A stretch of DNA of 64,000 nucleotides from Aureimonas psammosilenae (GTDB lineage Bacteria; Pseudomonadota; Alphaproteobacteria; Rhizobiales; Rhizobiaceae): contig NZ_WEZG01000004.1 of assembly GCF_009176975.1 (NCBI RefSeq), forward strand, positions 1 through 64,000, read 5' to 3'. The notes under the pieces were generated by a model that saw only the letters and a program-made list of their open reading frames with translations, was not told the DNA's origin and ran no database searches. Numbering within the stretch: the first letter of the stretch is position 1; the number at the start of each line of letters is the position of its first letter. Shown one piece after another: positions 7,933 to 15,797 of this stretch. Position numbers and translations under genes: made by a program.

Positions 7933-9684
7933 ATGGGCGGCGACTTGCCGAGCAGTATGATCCATTCCAACGAGACCATGATCGACGCCAAGCGCGTGGC
8001 AGCTTCGCGGGCCTCGACGCTGATCGGCGCCCTCCGCGAAGCGGCGGCGACCGGCGAGGGCTTCCGCTTTTATTCCGGCAAGGGCGAGGCGCTGGAAACG
8101 CTGTCCTATGCCGATCTAGAGCGCGAGGCGACCGCGATCGCCCATCGGCTGATGGCTCTCGGCCTCCAACGGGGCGCGCGCGTCGCGATCCTCGCCGAAA
8201 CCGACGGCGACTTCCCTCGCGCCTTTTTCGCCTGCCGTCTTGCCGGCCTCGTCCCGGCGCCGATGCCGCTTCCCGCCGCCTTCGGGGGCCGCGACACCTA
8301 TCTGGCGCATCTGCGTCGCATGGTGGAAGCGGCGGGCGCTTCCGCCGCGATCGGCCCGCAATCCCTCGCCGACTGGCTAGTCGATGCGGTGGCGGGCCTC
8401 GATCTCGCCTATGCCGGCACGCTCGAAGGCCTGCCGGTGGCCGGTGGCCAAGGCGAACTGCCGGAAGCCCGCCCCGACGATCTTTCCTATCTCCAGTTCT
8501 CGTCCGGCTCGACGCGCTTTCCCGTTGGCGTCGCGGTGACGGAACGGGCGCTGATGGCCAATCTGCGCGCCATCGTGGATCACGGCCTTCAGGTGGTGGA
8601 AGGCGACCGCTGCGTGTCCTGGCTGCCCTTCTACCACGACATGGGCCTTGTCGGCTTTCTTCTGGCCCCGCTCGCCGGGCGCTTGTCGGTGGATTACCTC
8701 GCGACGCGCGACTTCGCGCGCCGACCGCTCCTTTGGCTCGATCTCATCTCGCGCCATCGCGCCACGATCTCCTACGCGCCGAGCTTCGGATACGATCTTT
8801 GCGTGCGCCGCGCGGGCGCGCAGGTCCCGGCCGGCCTCGACCTTTCCTCGTGGCGCGTCGCCGGCATCGGCGGCGACATGATCCGCCCGCAGGTGCTTTC
8901 CGCCTTCGCCGACCGCTTCGCCTCCGCCGGCTTCGGGCACGATCGCTTCGTGCCGAGCTACGGCATGGCCGAAACCACGCTCGCTTTGTCCTTCGCCCCT
9001 CTCGGCCAGCCCTTGCGCACCGAAAACCTCGACAGCCGGGCGCTGGAAACGCAAGGCCGGGCCGTCGCGGCACTGCCGGACGCGCCTTCCCGCACCTTCG
9101 TGTCCTGCGGGCGCGTTCTGCCCGATCACGAGATCGCGGTCTTGAGCGAATCCGGCGAACCGCTCGGCGAGCGCATGGTCGGGCGGCTTCTGGCGCGCGG
9201 CCCCTCCATGATGGAGGGCTATTTTCGCGATCAGGCCTCGACGCAAGCGGTTCTGTCGCCCGATGGCTGGCTCGACACCGGCGATCTCGGCTACCGCGTG
9301 GACGGCGAGATCGTGGTGACAGGGCGGGCCAAGGACCTCATCATCGTCAACGGCCGCAACATCTGGCCCCAGGACCTGGAACTCACGGCGGAAGCCGAGG
9401 TGCCCGGCCTTCGCGCCGGCGACGTCGCGGCCTTTTCGCTCGACCGGGGCGGCGAGGAGCGGGTCGTCGCCATGGTGGAATGCCGTTTGTCGGACGAGAC
9501 GGCCCGGGCCGACTTCGCGCAAGCGGTTGAAAAGGCGCTGCGCACCCGGCACGGGCTGGAAGTCCATGTTGCGCTGGTCAGGCCGCACACCCTGCCTCAG
9601 ACCTCGTCGGGCAAGCTCAGCCGCACCAAGGCGCGCGAGCTTTACCGGCGGATGCTGGACGAGGCCGCACAGCCGGCGGCGTGA
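7933..9684 (+). CDS. Fatty acyl-AMP ligase / acyl-ACP synthetase of the sphingolipid operon
   Basis: Adenylate-forming enzyme of about 570-583 residues. It shows LQFSSGSTRFPVGV (the P-loop-like A3 motif), SWLPFYHDMGLVG, PSYGMAETTLA, DGWLDTGDLGYRVDGE (A7) and a C-terminal SSGKLSR (A10 lysine). The FYHDMGL and SYGMAE segments are characteristic of fatty acyl-AMP ligases, which hand the acyl group to an acyl carrier protein rather than CoA. It is followed by a CerR-like reductase (4-base overlap), an ACP and serine palmitoyltransferase, the same gene set found beside Caulobacter spt, so it probably loads the ACP with the fatty acid used by Spt. The start is uncertain; ATGs at 7933, 7957 and 7978 all lack a strong ribosome binding site. 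Confidence 0.88.
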   Translation: MGGDLPSSMIHSNETMIDAKRVAASRASTLIGALREAAATGEGFRFYSGKGEALETLSYADLEREATAIAHRLMALGLQRGARVAILAETDGDFPRAFFACRLAGLVPAPMPLPAAFGGRDTYLAHLRRMVEAAGASAAIGPQSLADWLVDAVAGLDLAYAGTLEGLPVAGGQGELPEARPDDLSYLQFSSGSTRFPVGVAVTERALMANLRAIVDHGLQVVEGDRCVSWLPFYHDMGLVGFLLAPLAGRLSVDYLATRDFARRPLLWLDLISRHRATISYAPSFGYDLCVRRAGAQVPAGLDLSSWRVAGIGGDMIRPQVLSAFADRFASAGFGHDRFVPSYGMAETTLALSFAPLGQPLRTENLDSRALETQGRAVAALPDAPSRTFVSCGRVLPDHEIAVLSESGEPLGERMVGRLLARGPSMMEGYFRDQASTQAVLSPDGWLDTGDLGYRVDGEIVVTGRAKDLIIVNGRNIWPQDLELTAEAEVPGLRAGDVAAFSLDRGGEERVVAMVECRLSDETARADFAQAVEKALRTRHGLEVHVALVRPHTLPQTSSGKLSRTKARELYRRMLDEAAQPAA

Positions 9685-10619
9685 CCGCCATGCCCGGCCC
9701 GACGATCGCCCTCACCGGCGCGACCGGATTTCTCGGCACGCATTTGGGCACGCTTCTCACTGAGCGCGGCTTTCATCTCAAAGCGTTGACGAGGGCGGGC
9801 GTCTATCCCCCCTTTCGCTGCGAAACCGTCACCGGCCGCCTGGATGACGAGGCCGCGCTCGACCGGCTGCTGGCGGATGCCGACTTCGTGCTTCACGTCG
9901 CAGGGCTCACCAAGGCGCTCGGCGCGGCCGAATTTCACGCCGTGAACGGCGCCGGCACGGCGCGACTGATGAGGCGTGTCGTCGCAGTTGCGCCGGATTC
10001 TCACGTGACGCTCGTGTCGAGCCTTGCCGCTCGCGAGCCCGGATTATCCGCTTATGCCGCGAGCAAGGCGGCGGGCGAGGAGGAAGCGCGCCGCCTGATC
10101 GATCCGTCCCGTCTGCTCGTGATCCGCCCGCCCGCTCTTTACGGGCCGGGCGACAAGCAGACGCTCGAACTCTTCAAGGCCGCGCAGCTGCCTCTCGTGC
10201 CTTTGCCTGGAACGGGGCGCGAGCGCATCGCCGTTCTGCACGTCACCGACGCCGCGGAGGCGATCGCCGATCTTCTCCAGCCACGCGAAACGGGCGCCTT
10301 TACTTTGGCCGATAGCCGCCCGGAAGGTTACACGCTTGCCGAACTCTTCAGAGAAGCCGCCCGCGCGCAAGGGCGCAACGCTCGCTTCATGAAAGTTCCG
10401 ACACCGGCGCTTCGCCTTCTGGGAAGGGTGGCGGAAGCCTCCGGCCACCTCCTGCGCCGGCCGCCGCTCCTGTCGCAAGGCAAGCTCGCCGAGATGCTGC
10501 ACGAGGATTGGTCGGTAGATCCCGCCCTCATGCCGAACGATCTATTGAGGCAAGCGCGGGGCATTCGGCAAGGCTTTACCGAAACCGTCACATGGTACGA
10601 GCAAGCTGGTTGGCTTTAA
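9681..10619 (+). CDS. cerR: NAD(P)-dependent epimerase-like ceramide reductase (CerR-like)
   Basis: Extended short-chain dehydrogenase of 312 residues: Rossmann glycine motif TGATGFLG near the N-terminus, a catalytic serine in LVSSLAA and the YAASK (YxxxK) pair. The family is annotated as an epimerase/dehydratase, but in Caulobacter the homologue beside spt and acp reduces the 3-keto group of oxidised ceramide; the gene neighbourhood here is the same. The GTG start at 9681 overlaps the ligase stop; an ATG three codons later (9690) is an alternative. Function rests on context plus family, not on a diagnostic residue. Confidence 0.82.
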   Translation: MTAMPGPTIALTGATGFLGTHLGTLLTERGFHLKALTRAGVYPPFRCETVTGRLDDEAALDRLLADADFVLHVAGLTKALGAAEFHAVNGAGTARLMRRVVAVAPDSHVTLVSSLAAREPGLSAYAASKAAGEEEARRLIDPSRLLVIRPPALYGPGDKQTLELFKAAQLPLVPLPGTGRERIAVLHVTDAAEAIADLLQPRETGAFTLADSRPEGYTLAELFREAARAQGRNARFMKVPTPALRLLGRVAEASGHLLRRPPLLSQGKLAEMLHEDWSVDPALMPNDLLRQARGIRQGFTETVTWYEQAGWL

Positions 10620-10731
10620 GAATGTTTTTGAAGTGTCACATTCAGAAACTTTATTTGAGTCGAAACACCACCGCACTGCGATATTTGTTCAGCTTCGCCA
10701 AAAACATGGCGCCTCTTCGTTCGGAGGTCCT
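10620..10731 (+). promoter_or_regulatory. AT-rich gap before the acp gene, possible internal promoter
   Basis: This 112-base gap is clearly more AT-rich than the flanking genes and is the only break in an otherwise coupled operon, so an internal promoter for acp-spt is plausible. It could be read as an N-terminal extension of the ACP from a GTG at 10633, but that part has no ACP similarity. No convincing -35/-10 pair was identified. Confidence 0.35.
10723..10728 (+). promoter_or_regulatory. Shine-Dalgarno GGAGGT that fixes the acp start
   Basis: A perfect GGAGGT sits three bases before an in-frame TTG (10732). It selects this codon over the upstream GTG at 10633 and gives a protein of normal ACP length. 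Confidence 0.7.
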
Positions 10732-10989
10732 TTGGATCACAGCCTTTCGACCACGTCATCCGTCCTTCTGGGCGAGATCACGCAGGTCCTCCAGTCCATG
10801 CTCGGCCGCCCCGTGTTTCTGGAGCCCGAGACCAATATCGTCGCAGACCTCGGCCTGGATTCCCTGGCCTTGATGGACTTCTGCATGGAGTTGGAGGATC
10901 GGCTGGACATTTCCATCCCCCTTCACCAAATGGCGGACGTCGTCAGCGTGGGGGATCTTGCCTCCGCGATCTCTGGATTGCGTAAGTAA
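10732..10989 (+). CDS. Acyl carrier protein of the sphingolipid operon
   Basis: 85-residue acyl carrier protein. The phosphopantetheine attachment site is S44 in the motif ADLGLDSLALMDF, and the flanking acidic helices (ITQVLQSML at the N-terminus, FCMELEDRLDISI after the serine) are typical. It should carry the fatty acyl chain activated by the upstream acyl-AMP ligase and donate it to serine palmitoyltransferase, whose gene follows after nine bases. The start is a TTG chosen because of the GGAGGT box just before it. An ACP next to spt is a feature shared with Caulobacter and Sphingomonas-type loci. Confidence 0.9.
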   Translation: MDHSLSTTSSVLLGEITQVLQSMLGRPVFLEPETNIVADLGLDSLALMDFCMELEDRLDISIPLHQMADVVSVGDLASAISGLRK

Positions 10990-10998
10990 GGTCCGTCG

Positions 10999-12258
10999 AT
11001 GTCGATCCTCGACAAGTTCAAGCCGTTGCGCGCCGCCCATGACCGGTTGAAATCGGTCGGGCGAGACCCCTTCTCGGTCACATTCGATGACATCGTTTCG
11101 CCCACCGAAGGCATCTTCGAAGGGCGGCGGACGGTTCTGCTCGGCACGAACAACTATCTCGGCCTCACCTTCGACGACGCCTGCATCGAAAGCTCGGTGG
11201 ACGCCATCGTGCGCCACGGCACGGGCACCACGGGCTCGCGCATCGCCAACGGCTCCTATGACAGCCATTCGGCGCTGGAAGAAGAACTCGCCGCCTTTTT
11301 CGGCCGCCGACACGGCATGGTCTTCTCCACCGGCTATCAGGCCAATCTTGGCATCCTGTCGACGCTGGTCGGTAAGGACGACCACCTGATCATCGACGCC
11401 GACAGCCACGCCTCGATCTACGACGGCTCGCGCCTCGGCCATGCGCCGGTGATCCGCTTCCGCCACAACGACCCGGAAGACCTCGCCAAGCGCCTGAAGC
11501 GCCTCGACGGCCAGCCGGGCGCCAAGCTGATTGTCACCGAGGGCATCTATTCCATGCTCGGCGACACCGCGCCCTTGCGCGAGATCGCGGCGGTGAAGCG
11601 CGAATACGGCGCTTATCTCCTCGTTGACGAAGCCCATTCCATGGGCGTTCTGGGTGCGCGCGGCCGGGGCCTGGCCGAGGAAGCGGAAGTCGAGGCCGAT
11701 GTCGACTTCATCATCGGCACCTTCTCCAAGTCGCTCGGCTCGGTCGGCGGCTTCTGCGTCGCCGATCTCGATGATTTCGACATCGTGCGGCTCGCCTGCC
11801 GGCCGTATATGTTCACCGCCTCGCTGCCCCCGGCCGTGATCGCCTCCACGCGCTTCGCGCTGAAGAAGCTGCAGCAGGAGCCAGCTTTGCGCGCGCAGTT
11901 GATGGCGAACGCCAAGCATCTCTATACGGCGCTCGGCGCGCAGGGGTTCAAGACCGGCCCTCAATGCTCGCCCATCGTGTCGGTGATCCTGTCCGACCCG
12001 CAAAAGGCGATGATGCTCTGGAACGCGCTTCTGGAGAACGGCCTTTACATGAACCTCGCTTTGCCGCCGGCGACGCCGTCCTCCTCGGCGTTCCTGCGCT
12101 CCAGCGTTTCGGCCCGGCACACGCCGGAGCAGATCGCGTTCGCGGCCAATCTCATGGGGCGTCTCGCCCGCGAACTCGGCATTCTGGAGCCGGAAACGGA
12201 GTCCTCCGACAACGCCTTCAGCCGGAAGCGCGCTTCCGCTGCCAGAGCCGCCGGATGA
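10999..12258 (+). CDS. spt: Serine palmitoyltransferase
   Basis: PLP-dependent alpha-oxoamine synthase of 419 residues, the length of soluble bacterial Spt (about 420). It condenses L-serine with a C16-type acyl thioester to 3-ketosphinganine, the first step of sphingolipid synthesis. Visible signatures are LLGTNNYLGL near 47-56, HGTGTTGSR at 73-81, the aspartate of DEAHSMG (210-216) and the PLP lysine K244 in GTFSKSLGS. The immediate context of ACP, acyl-AMP ligase, CerR-like reductase and ceramide kinase separates it from 2-amino-3-ketobutyrate CoA ligase and BioF. Its 3' end overlaps the convergent nucleotidyltransferase gene by 41 bases. Confidence 0.93.
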   Translation: MSILDKFKPLRAAHDRLKSVGRDPFSVTFDDIVSPTEGIFEGRRTVLLGTNNYLGLTFDDACIESSVDAIVRHGTGTTGSRIANGSYDSHSALEEELAAFFGRRHGMVFSTGYQANLGILSTLVGKDDHLIIDADSHASIYDGSRLGHAPVIRFRHNDPEDLAKRLKRLDGQPGAKLIVTEGIYSMLGDTAPLREIAAVKREYGAYLLVDEAHSMGVLGARGRGLAEEAEVEADVDFIIGTFSKSLGSVGGFCVADLDDFDIVRLACRPYMFTASLPPAVIASTRFALKKLQQEPALRAQLMANAKHLYTALGAQGFKTGPQCSPIVSVILSDPQKAMMLWNALLENGLYMNLALPPATPSSSAFLRSSVSARHTPEQIAFAANLMGRLARELGILEPETESSDNAFSRKRASAARAAG

Positions 12259-13156
12259 TCGGCACGGACGCCAGCAGCGGAAAGCGCCGCTGGCGTTCGG
12301 TCAAGGGGATCGCGATCCCCGTATGGCGCTGGATCTTCCAGACGAGGTAATCCGCCCCGTTGCGGAAGGTGAAGGCCGCCTTCAGGAGGCGGACGAAATT
12401 CAACGGCTTGCCGAGCCGCCGCCGCCGCGCCCAGGCCGCCTGCGCCCCGCGCGGCGCATCGTCGACGAGCCTGATCCGCCCTTCCCCGGCATTCTCCCAA
12501 GCCAACCCTTCCGCCTTTGCGGCGGCCAGAAACATCCGCTCGTAGCGCTCGGGCGCGCGCGACACGATGTCGTCCGGCCGCGCTTCAGCCTCCACCCGGA
12601 GTTCCGACGCATAGGTGCGGCGGAAAAGGCCGCGCCAATAATCGGCCGGCGTCCCCTCGCGGGCCCCGAGCCTGACGCTCCAGACCACCGCCGCGCGCAC
12701 CGCGCCGGCCACCGCCCCCACCGCCGCCTCCCGCGCCGCCTCGTCGCGCGCATAAACGCAGGCGACAGGCTGCGAGAAACGCGCCCAGACCGAATTGTCG
12801 AGGCTTTGGGGGCGTGCGAGACGCCGGAACTGGTTGAGCGACAGGATCGCGACCTTGGCCCGCAGCACACGCCCATCAAGCGTCGCCTCGTGATATTCGA
12901 CATTGGGCGGCAGGAGGCGGTTCGCGCCGGCCGCCCAACGGCCATGCGTCCAGTCCGTCAAGCGATCCACCAGCACGTAGAAGTCGAGAAGGCCGTCGAG
13001 ATCGCCGGTGCGCAAGGACGAGCCGTAGAACAGGATGGCGACCGGCGGGCGACGCGCTTCGCCGGCGAGCTTGTCCGCGAACCGGACCGCCTCCGATACG
13101 ACGGGGACCGAGAGTTCCGCGGAAACAAGCCGCAGAAGGTCGTTTTCCCCGCTCAC
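12218..13156 (-). CDS. Nucleotidyltransferase-domain protein of the ceramide-phosphoglycerate module
   Basis: 312-residue protein starting at a GTG that overlaps the stop of the ceramide-kinase-like gene. The segment FYGSSLRTGDLDGLLDFYVLVD (residues 43-64) resembles a polymerase-beta nucleotidyltransferase loop (GS followed by an acidic strand), but the second carboxylate of the usual DxD appears as Tyr60, so the fold call is moderate. It is the last of three coupled genes with a lipid kinase and a CDP-alcohol phosphotransferase. In Caulobacter the genes next to spt form the cpgABC set needed for ceramide phosphoglycerate, and this position and domain fit the nucleotidyltransferase member; which letter it bears is from memory. 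The exact reaction is unknown. Confidence 0.78.
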   Translation of the reverse strand: MSGENDLLRLVSAELSVPVVSEAVRFADKLAGEARRPPVAILFYGSSLRTGDLDGLLDFYVLVDRLTDWTHGRWAAGANRLLPPNVEYHEATLDGRVLRAKVAILSLNQFRRLARPQSLDNSVWARFSQPVACVYARDEAAREAAVGAVAGAVRAAVVWSVRLGAREGTPADYWRGLFRRTYASELRVEAEARPDDIVSRAPERYERMFLAAAKAEGLAWENAGEGRIRLVDDAPRGAQAAWARRRRLGKPLNFVRLLKAAFTFRNGADYLVWKIQRHTGIAIPLTERQRRFPLLASVPIIRRLWQRKRASG

Positions 13157-14100
13157 GGCGCCAGGAACTCCACCGCCGGGCCGGCGCCGATCGAGACTTT
13201 GCCGTCCGGTCCGGGCTCGAAAGCCTCGCCGTCGAGAATGAAGGGCTCGGAAAGGCGCAGGGAAATGCGCTCGGCTGAGCCGGAGCGGTATCCGGCCGCC
13301 TTCATCCAAGGGGTCGGGCGACCGCGCAAGGCGGGCAGAAGCGCCAGCCCCAAGCGCCGCGGCGGCGCGTCGACATCGAGATAGCGCAGGGGCTTCCCGT
13401 CAGCGTTCCAGAACGGCCAGATGCCGAGGGTGAAGCGGTGAAGCGTCGTGGCGAGGAAGATCAAACGCGGGCGAGCCTCGATGCCTCGGCCATGGCCGTC
13501 CACGTAGACCTCCATCGGCGTGCCCGACAGCCATTCGTCGCGCTCGCCCTTTCGCGCCAAACGCATCACCCCGCGCCCGATGCCGGTCGCGACCCTCAAG
13601 GGCCCGAGGCTGACGCGGTTGGCGACGCCCTGGTCGGACAGCGCCACCGCCCGGCGATAAGCGCCCGTTCCCATCACGAAGCCCGACAATTGGCTTGTGC
13701 CGGCCGTGATGTCGAGTGTCCGGATGCGCTGGCGGCGTCGGCCGAGGGTCCCGTCGCGCATCGCGGAAGCCAATTGTTCCAGCCCGGCCGCGCCGGTGCC
13801 CCAGGAGCCGGCATTCGCCGCGAGGATGTTGGTCTTGCCGGAGGCGACGAAGGCGAAGGCCGGCAGCGTTTCGAAGGCGCCCCGCGCGGCCGAGAGGACG
13901 TCGCGCACCGTGCCGTCGCCGCCGTCGATGCCGAGAACCGACACGCCCCGTTCGGCAAATTCGCGGCAGGTGGCGTCGAGTTCTTCGAGAGTGGCTGGCT
14001 CGCGCAAGACGACGCCGGGCGCCAGATGCGAGGCGTCGAAGCTGGCTCGGTTGCGGTTTCGCCGGCTTTTCGGGTTTCGGACGATGCCAAGAAGGCTCAT
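13153..14100 (-). CDS. cpgB: Ceramide kinase-like lipid kinase (CpgB family)
   Basis: 315-residue diacylglycerol-kinase-catalytic-domain protein. The family glycine-rich ATP loop appears as GIDGGDGTVRD at 57-67, after the N-terminal VRNPKSRRN strand typical of LCB5/DAGK kinases. The C-terminal beta domain ends in an EPFILDGEAFEPGPDG region like YegS/DAGK proteins. In Caulobacter the homologue adjacent to spt (CpgB) is a ceramide kinase in anionic sphingolipid synthesis; the same neighbours are present here. ATGA overlap with the upstream CDP-alcohol phosphotransferase and GTGA overlap with the downstream nucleotidyltransferase show a coupled three-gene unit. A general diacylglycerol kinase is the main alternative. 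Confidence 0.85.
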   Translation of the reverse strand: MSLLGIVRNPKSRRNRNRASFDASHLAPGVVLREPATLEELDATCREFAERGVSVLGIDGGDGTVRDVLSAARGAFETLPAFAFVASGKTNILAANAGSWGTGAAGLEQLASAMRDGTLGRRRQRIRTLDITAGTSQLSGFVMGTGAYRRAVALSDQGVANRVSLGPLRVATGIGRGVMRLARKGERDEWLSGTPMEVYVDGHGRGIEARPRLIFLATTLHRFTLGIWPFWNADGKPLRYLDVDAPPRRLGLALLPALRGRPTPWMKAAGYRSGSAERISLRLSEPFILDGEAFEPGPDGKVSIGAGPAVEFLAP

Positions 14101-15236
14101 CCGGCGAGCCAGGACCGGATGGGCCCTTGCCGGGACGCCAGCCCCGCCGCGACGATCTGCCAAAGGTGGACGAGGAAGCAGAGACCGGTCCAGACGGCGA
14201 CGAGAAGGATGCCGAGGTCCGGCCGGCCGAACAAGGTCAGGACGGTGAGGATCAGAAGGTTCGGGTTGCGCCGCGCCGTGATGCCCCGGAACCAGGAATC
14301 GAACGGGCGCCAGATGTGCATCTCTATCCGGAAGAGCTTGATGAACACGCCCTCCTCGATCCGCTGGGCGATGTAACCGCCGACGATCACGAACAGCACC
14401 AGCCCGTAATAGGGCAGCGCGAAGCCGGCCGCGCCGCAGCCCACCATCCAGGCCCACCACCAGAAGGGCGGATGCACGAGGTCGATGCCGTGGTCGAGAA
14501 CGTCGCCGCCCTTGGAATAGGTCATGGTGACGCGCGCGAGCTTGCCGTCCACCGTGTCGAGGAAGGTCATGATCCAGGCGCAAACGAGCCCCCAGCCGAA
14601 ATGGCCGTGCCAGAAGAGCCAGAAGGCGAGAAGGACGAAGCCGAGGCTCGCCAGCGTCACCTGGTTCGGCGTGATGCCGGCCGAGGCGCACCAGCCGGTG
14701 ACGACCTTGGCGGGCGGCGGCCAGACATGCTTGGTGATGAAGTCCGTGACGCCCTTGTAGGACGCCTGGAAAGTGCGATCGCGGATGGCGGGAAGGTTCT
14801 GCCTCGTCAACGGCAGGAGAAACGGCTCCTCGCGCTTTCTCAGCTTGTTGTTGTAGCTGCCGGCAAGGCCCGCCGGCGTTCTTGTTTCCAGCCCGGCCGG
14901 GGACAGGCCCTGCTCGTCGGCTTCGAGGCTCGCGGCCGCATCCAGCGTATGAACCGCCAGCACCGGCTGCCCCCCATCGGGAACGAGCGCGGTGCCCGGC
15001 GACTTCACGAGCGCTTCGATCAGGCGCTGGTCGAAGACATGGTCGGCGCGGATCAGGATCGCAGGGATTCCCGCCGGCGGCAGGTCGCCCGCACCGAAGC
15101 GCACGTCGCGCATGCCGACCCGCGCGAAGGAGCGGCGGAGCCGCTCGCCCGAACTCATGCCCCAGATGTCGACGCTGCCACTGCCCAGAACGATGACGGT
15201 GGGCGCGGGAAACTCGGGGCTTTGTTCGGCCTTCAA
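14097..15236 (-). CDS. CDP-alcohol phosphatidyltransferase of the ceramide-phosphoglycerate module
   Basis: 379-residue protein in two parts. Residues ~10-130 form a soluble region with a nucleotide-binding look (VIVLGSGSV, later an FLLPLTRQN segment). The C-terminal part is a membrane CDP-alcohol phosphotransferase: the full signature D227-x2-D230-G-x2-A234-R235-x8-G244-x3-D248-x3-D252 is intact. It should transfer a phospho-alcohol from a CDP-activated donor to a lipid acceptor. Being first in the operon with ceramide kinase, it probably builds the phosphoglycerate-type head group of a ceramide lipid. The start is a TTG at 15236; the first in-frame ATG is residue 27. Donor and acceptor are inference. 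Confidence 0.83.
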   Translation of the reverse strand: MKAEQSPEFPAPTVIVLGSGSVDIWGMSSGERLRRSFARVGMRDVRFGAGDLPPAGIPAILIRADHVFDQRLIEALVKSPGTALVPDGGQPVLAVHTLDAAASLEADEQGLSPAGLETRTPAGLAGSYNNKLRKREEPFLLPLTRQNLPAIRDRTFQASYKGVTDFITKHVWPPPAKVVTGWCASAGITPNQVTLASLGFVLLAFWLFWHGHFGWGLVCAWIMTFLDTVDGKLARVTMTYSKGGDVLDHGIDLVHPPFWWWAWMVGCGAAGFALPYYGLVLFVIVGGYIAQRIEEGVFIKLFRIEMHIWRPFDSWFRGITARRNPNLLILTVLTLFGRPDLGILLVAVWTGLCFLVHLWQIVAAGLASRQGPIRSWLAG

Positions 15237-15357
15237 TGTCTTTAACGTCTCGTGCCGTTGGAAAACCGGCCCTTCCTAGCCCTCCGGGGGCGGCGTGGCT
15301 AGCACTTGGGGGTTCGATCCACTACATCTCGCCTGTTGTCAGCCGAGCGGACACGCT

Positions 15358-15795
15358 ATGCCCAATCCGACGATGGCGAAGTTCGACCATCCCCACACCC
15401 AGATCGCCGAAACTTCATCCTGGAGCGTCCTCCTGCGTCCGGGTCAGGTGACGCTCGGCTCCCTGGTGCTCGTCGCCAAAGAAGACGCTGAGGCCTTCGG
15501 CGATCTTTCCCCCGCCGCCTTCGCCGATCTCGGGAACGTGGTGCGCAAGGTGGAAGCGATGCTTCGCGCCTTCGTCGGCTTCGAGCGCATCAACTACCTG
15601 ATGCTGATGATGGTCGATCCGGACGTGCATTTCCACGTGATCCCGCGCTACGAGGGCGCGCGCTCGTTCGAGGGCACCGAGTTTCCCGATGCCGGCTGGC
15701 CGGCCCAACCCGCCTTGAACCAAGCGACGGAGCCCGAGCCGGAAACGCTGGCCCGGCTTCGCGATGCACTTGCCGCCCATTGGGAACGAGCCTGA
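15358..15795 (+). CDS. HIT-family protein with altered histidine triad
   Basis: 145-residue HIT-domain protein. HIT enzymes are nucleotide hydrolases or transferases with an HxHxH motif; here residues 89-96 read DVHFHVIP, so the first histidine is replaced by Asp while the middle and last are kept. The upstream segment SLVLVAKEDAEAFGDL and the following helix are normal for the family. ATG at 15358 is preferred (GAGCGG about 10 bases upstream); ATG 15373 is an alternative. It is two bases from the lptF-like gene, so it belongs to the sphingolipid/Lpt operon; a role in turnover of a CDP- or AMP-linked intermediate is conceivable but unproven. Confidence 0.8.
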   Translation: MPNPTMAKFDHPHTQIAETSSWSVLLRPGQVTLGSLVLVAKEDAEAFGDLSPAAFADLGNVVRKVEAMLRAFVGFERINYLMLMMVDPDVHFHVIPRYEGARSFEGTEFPDAGWPAQPALNQATEPEPETLARLRDALAAHWERA

Positions 15796-15797
15796 CC

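Noticed and set aside
10633-10731. 33-residue N-terminal extension of the acyl carrier protein from a GTG
   Set aside because: A GGAGGT box immediately before the TTG at 10732 and the normal ACP length favour the shorter product.
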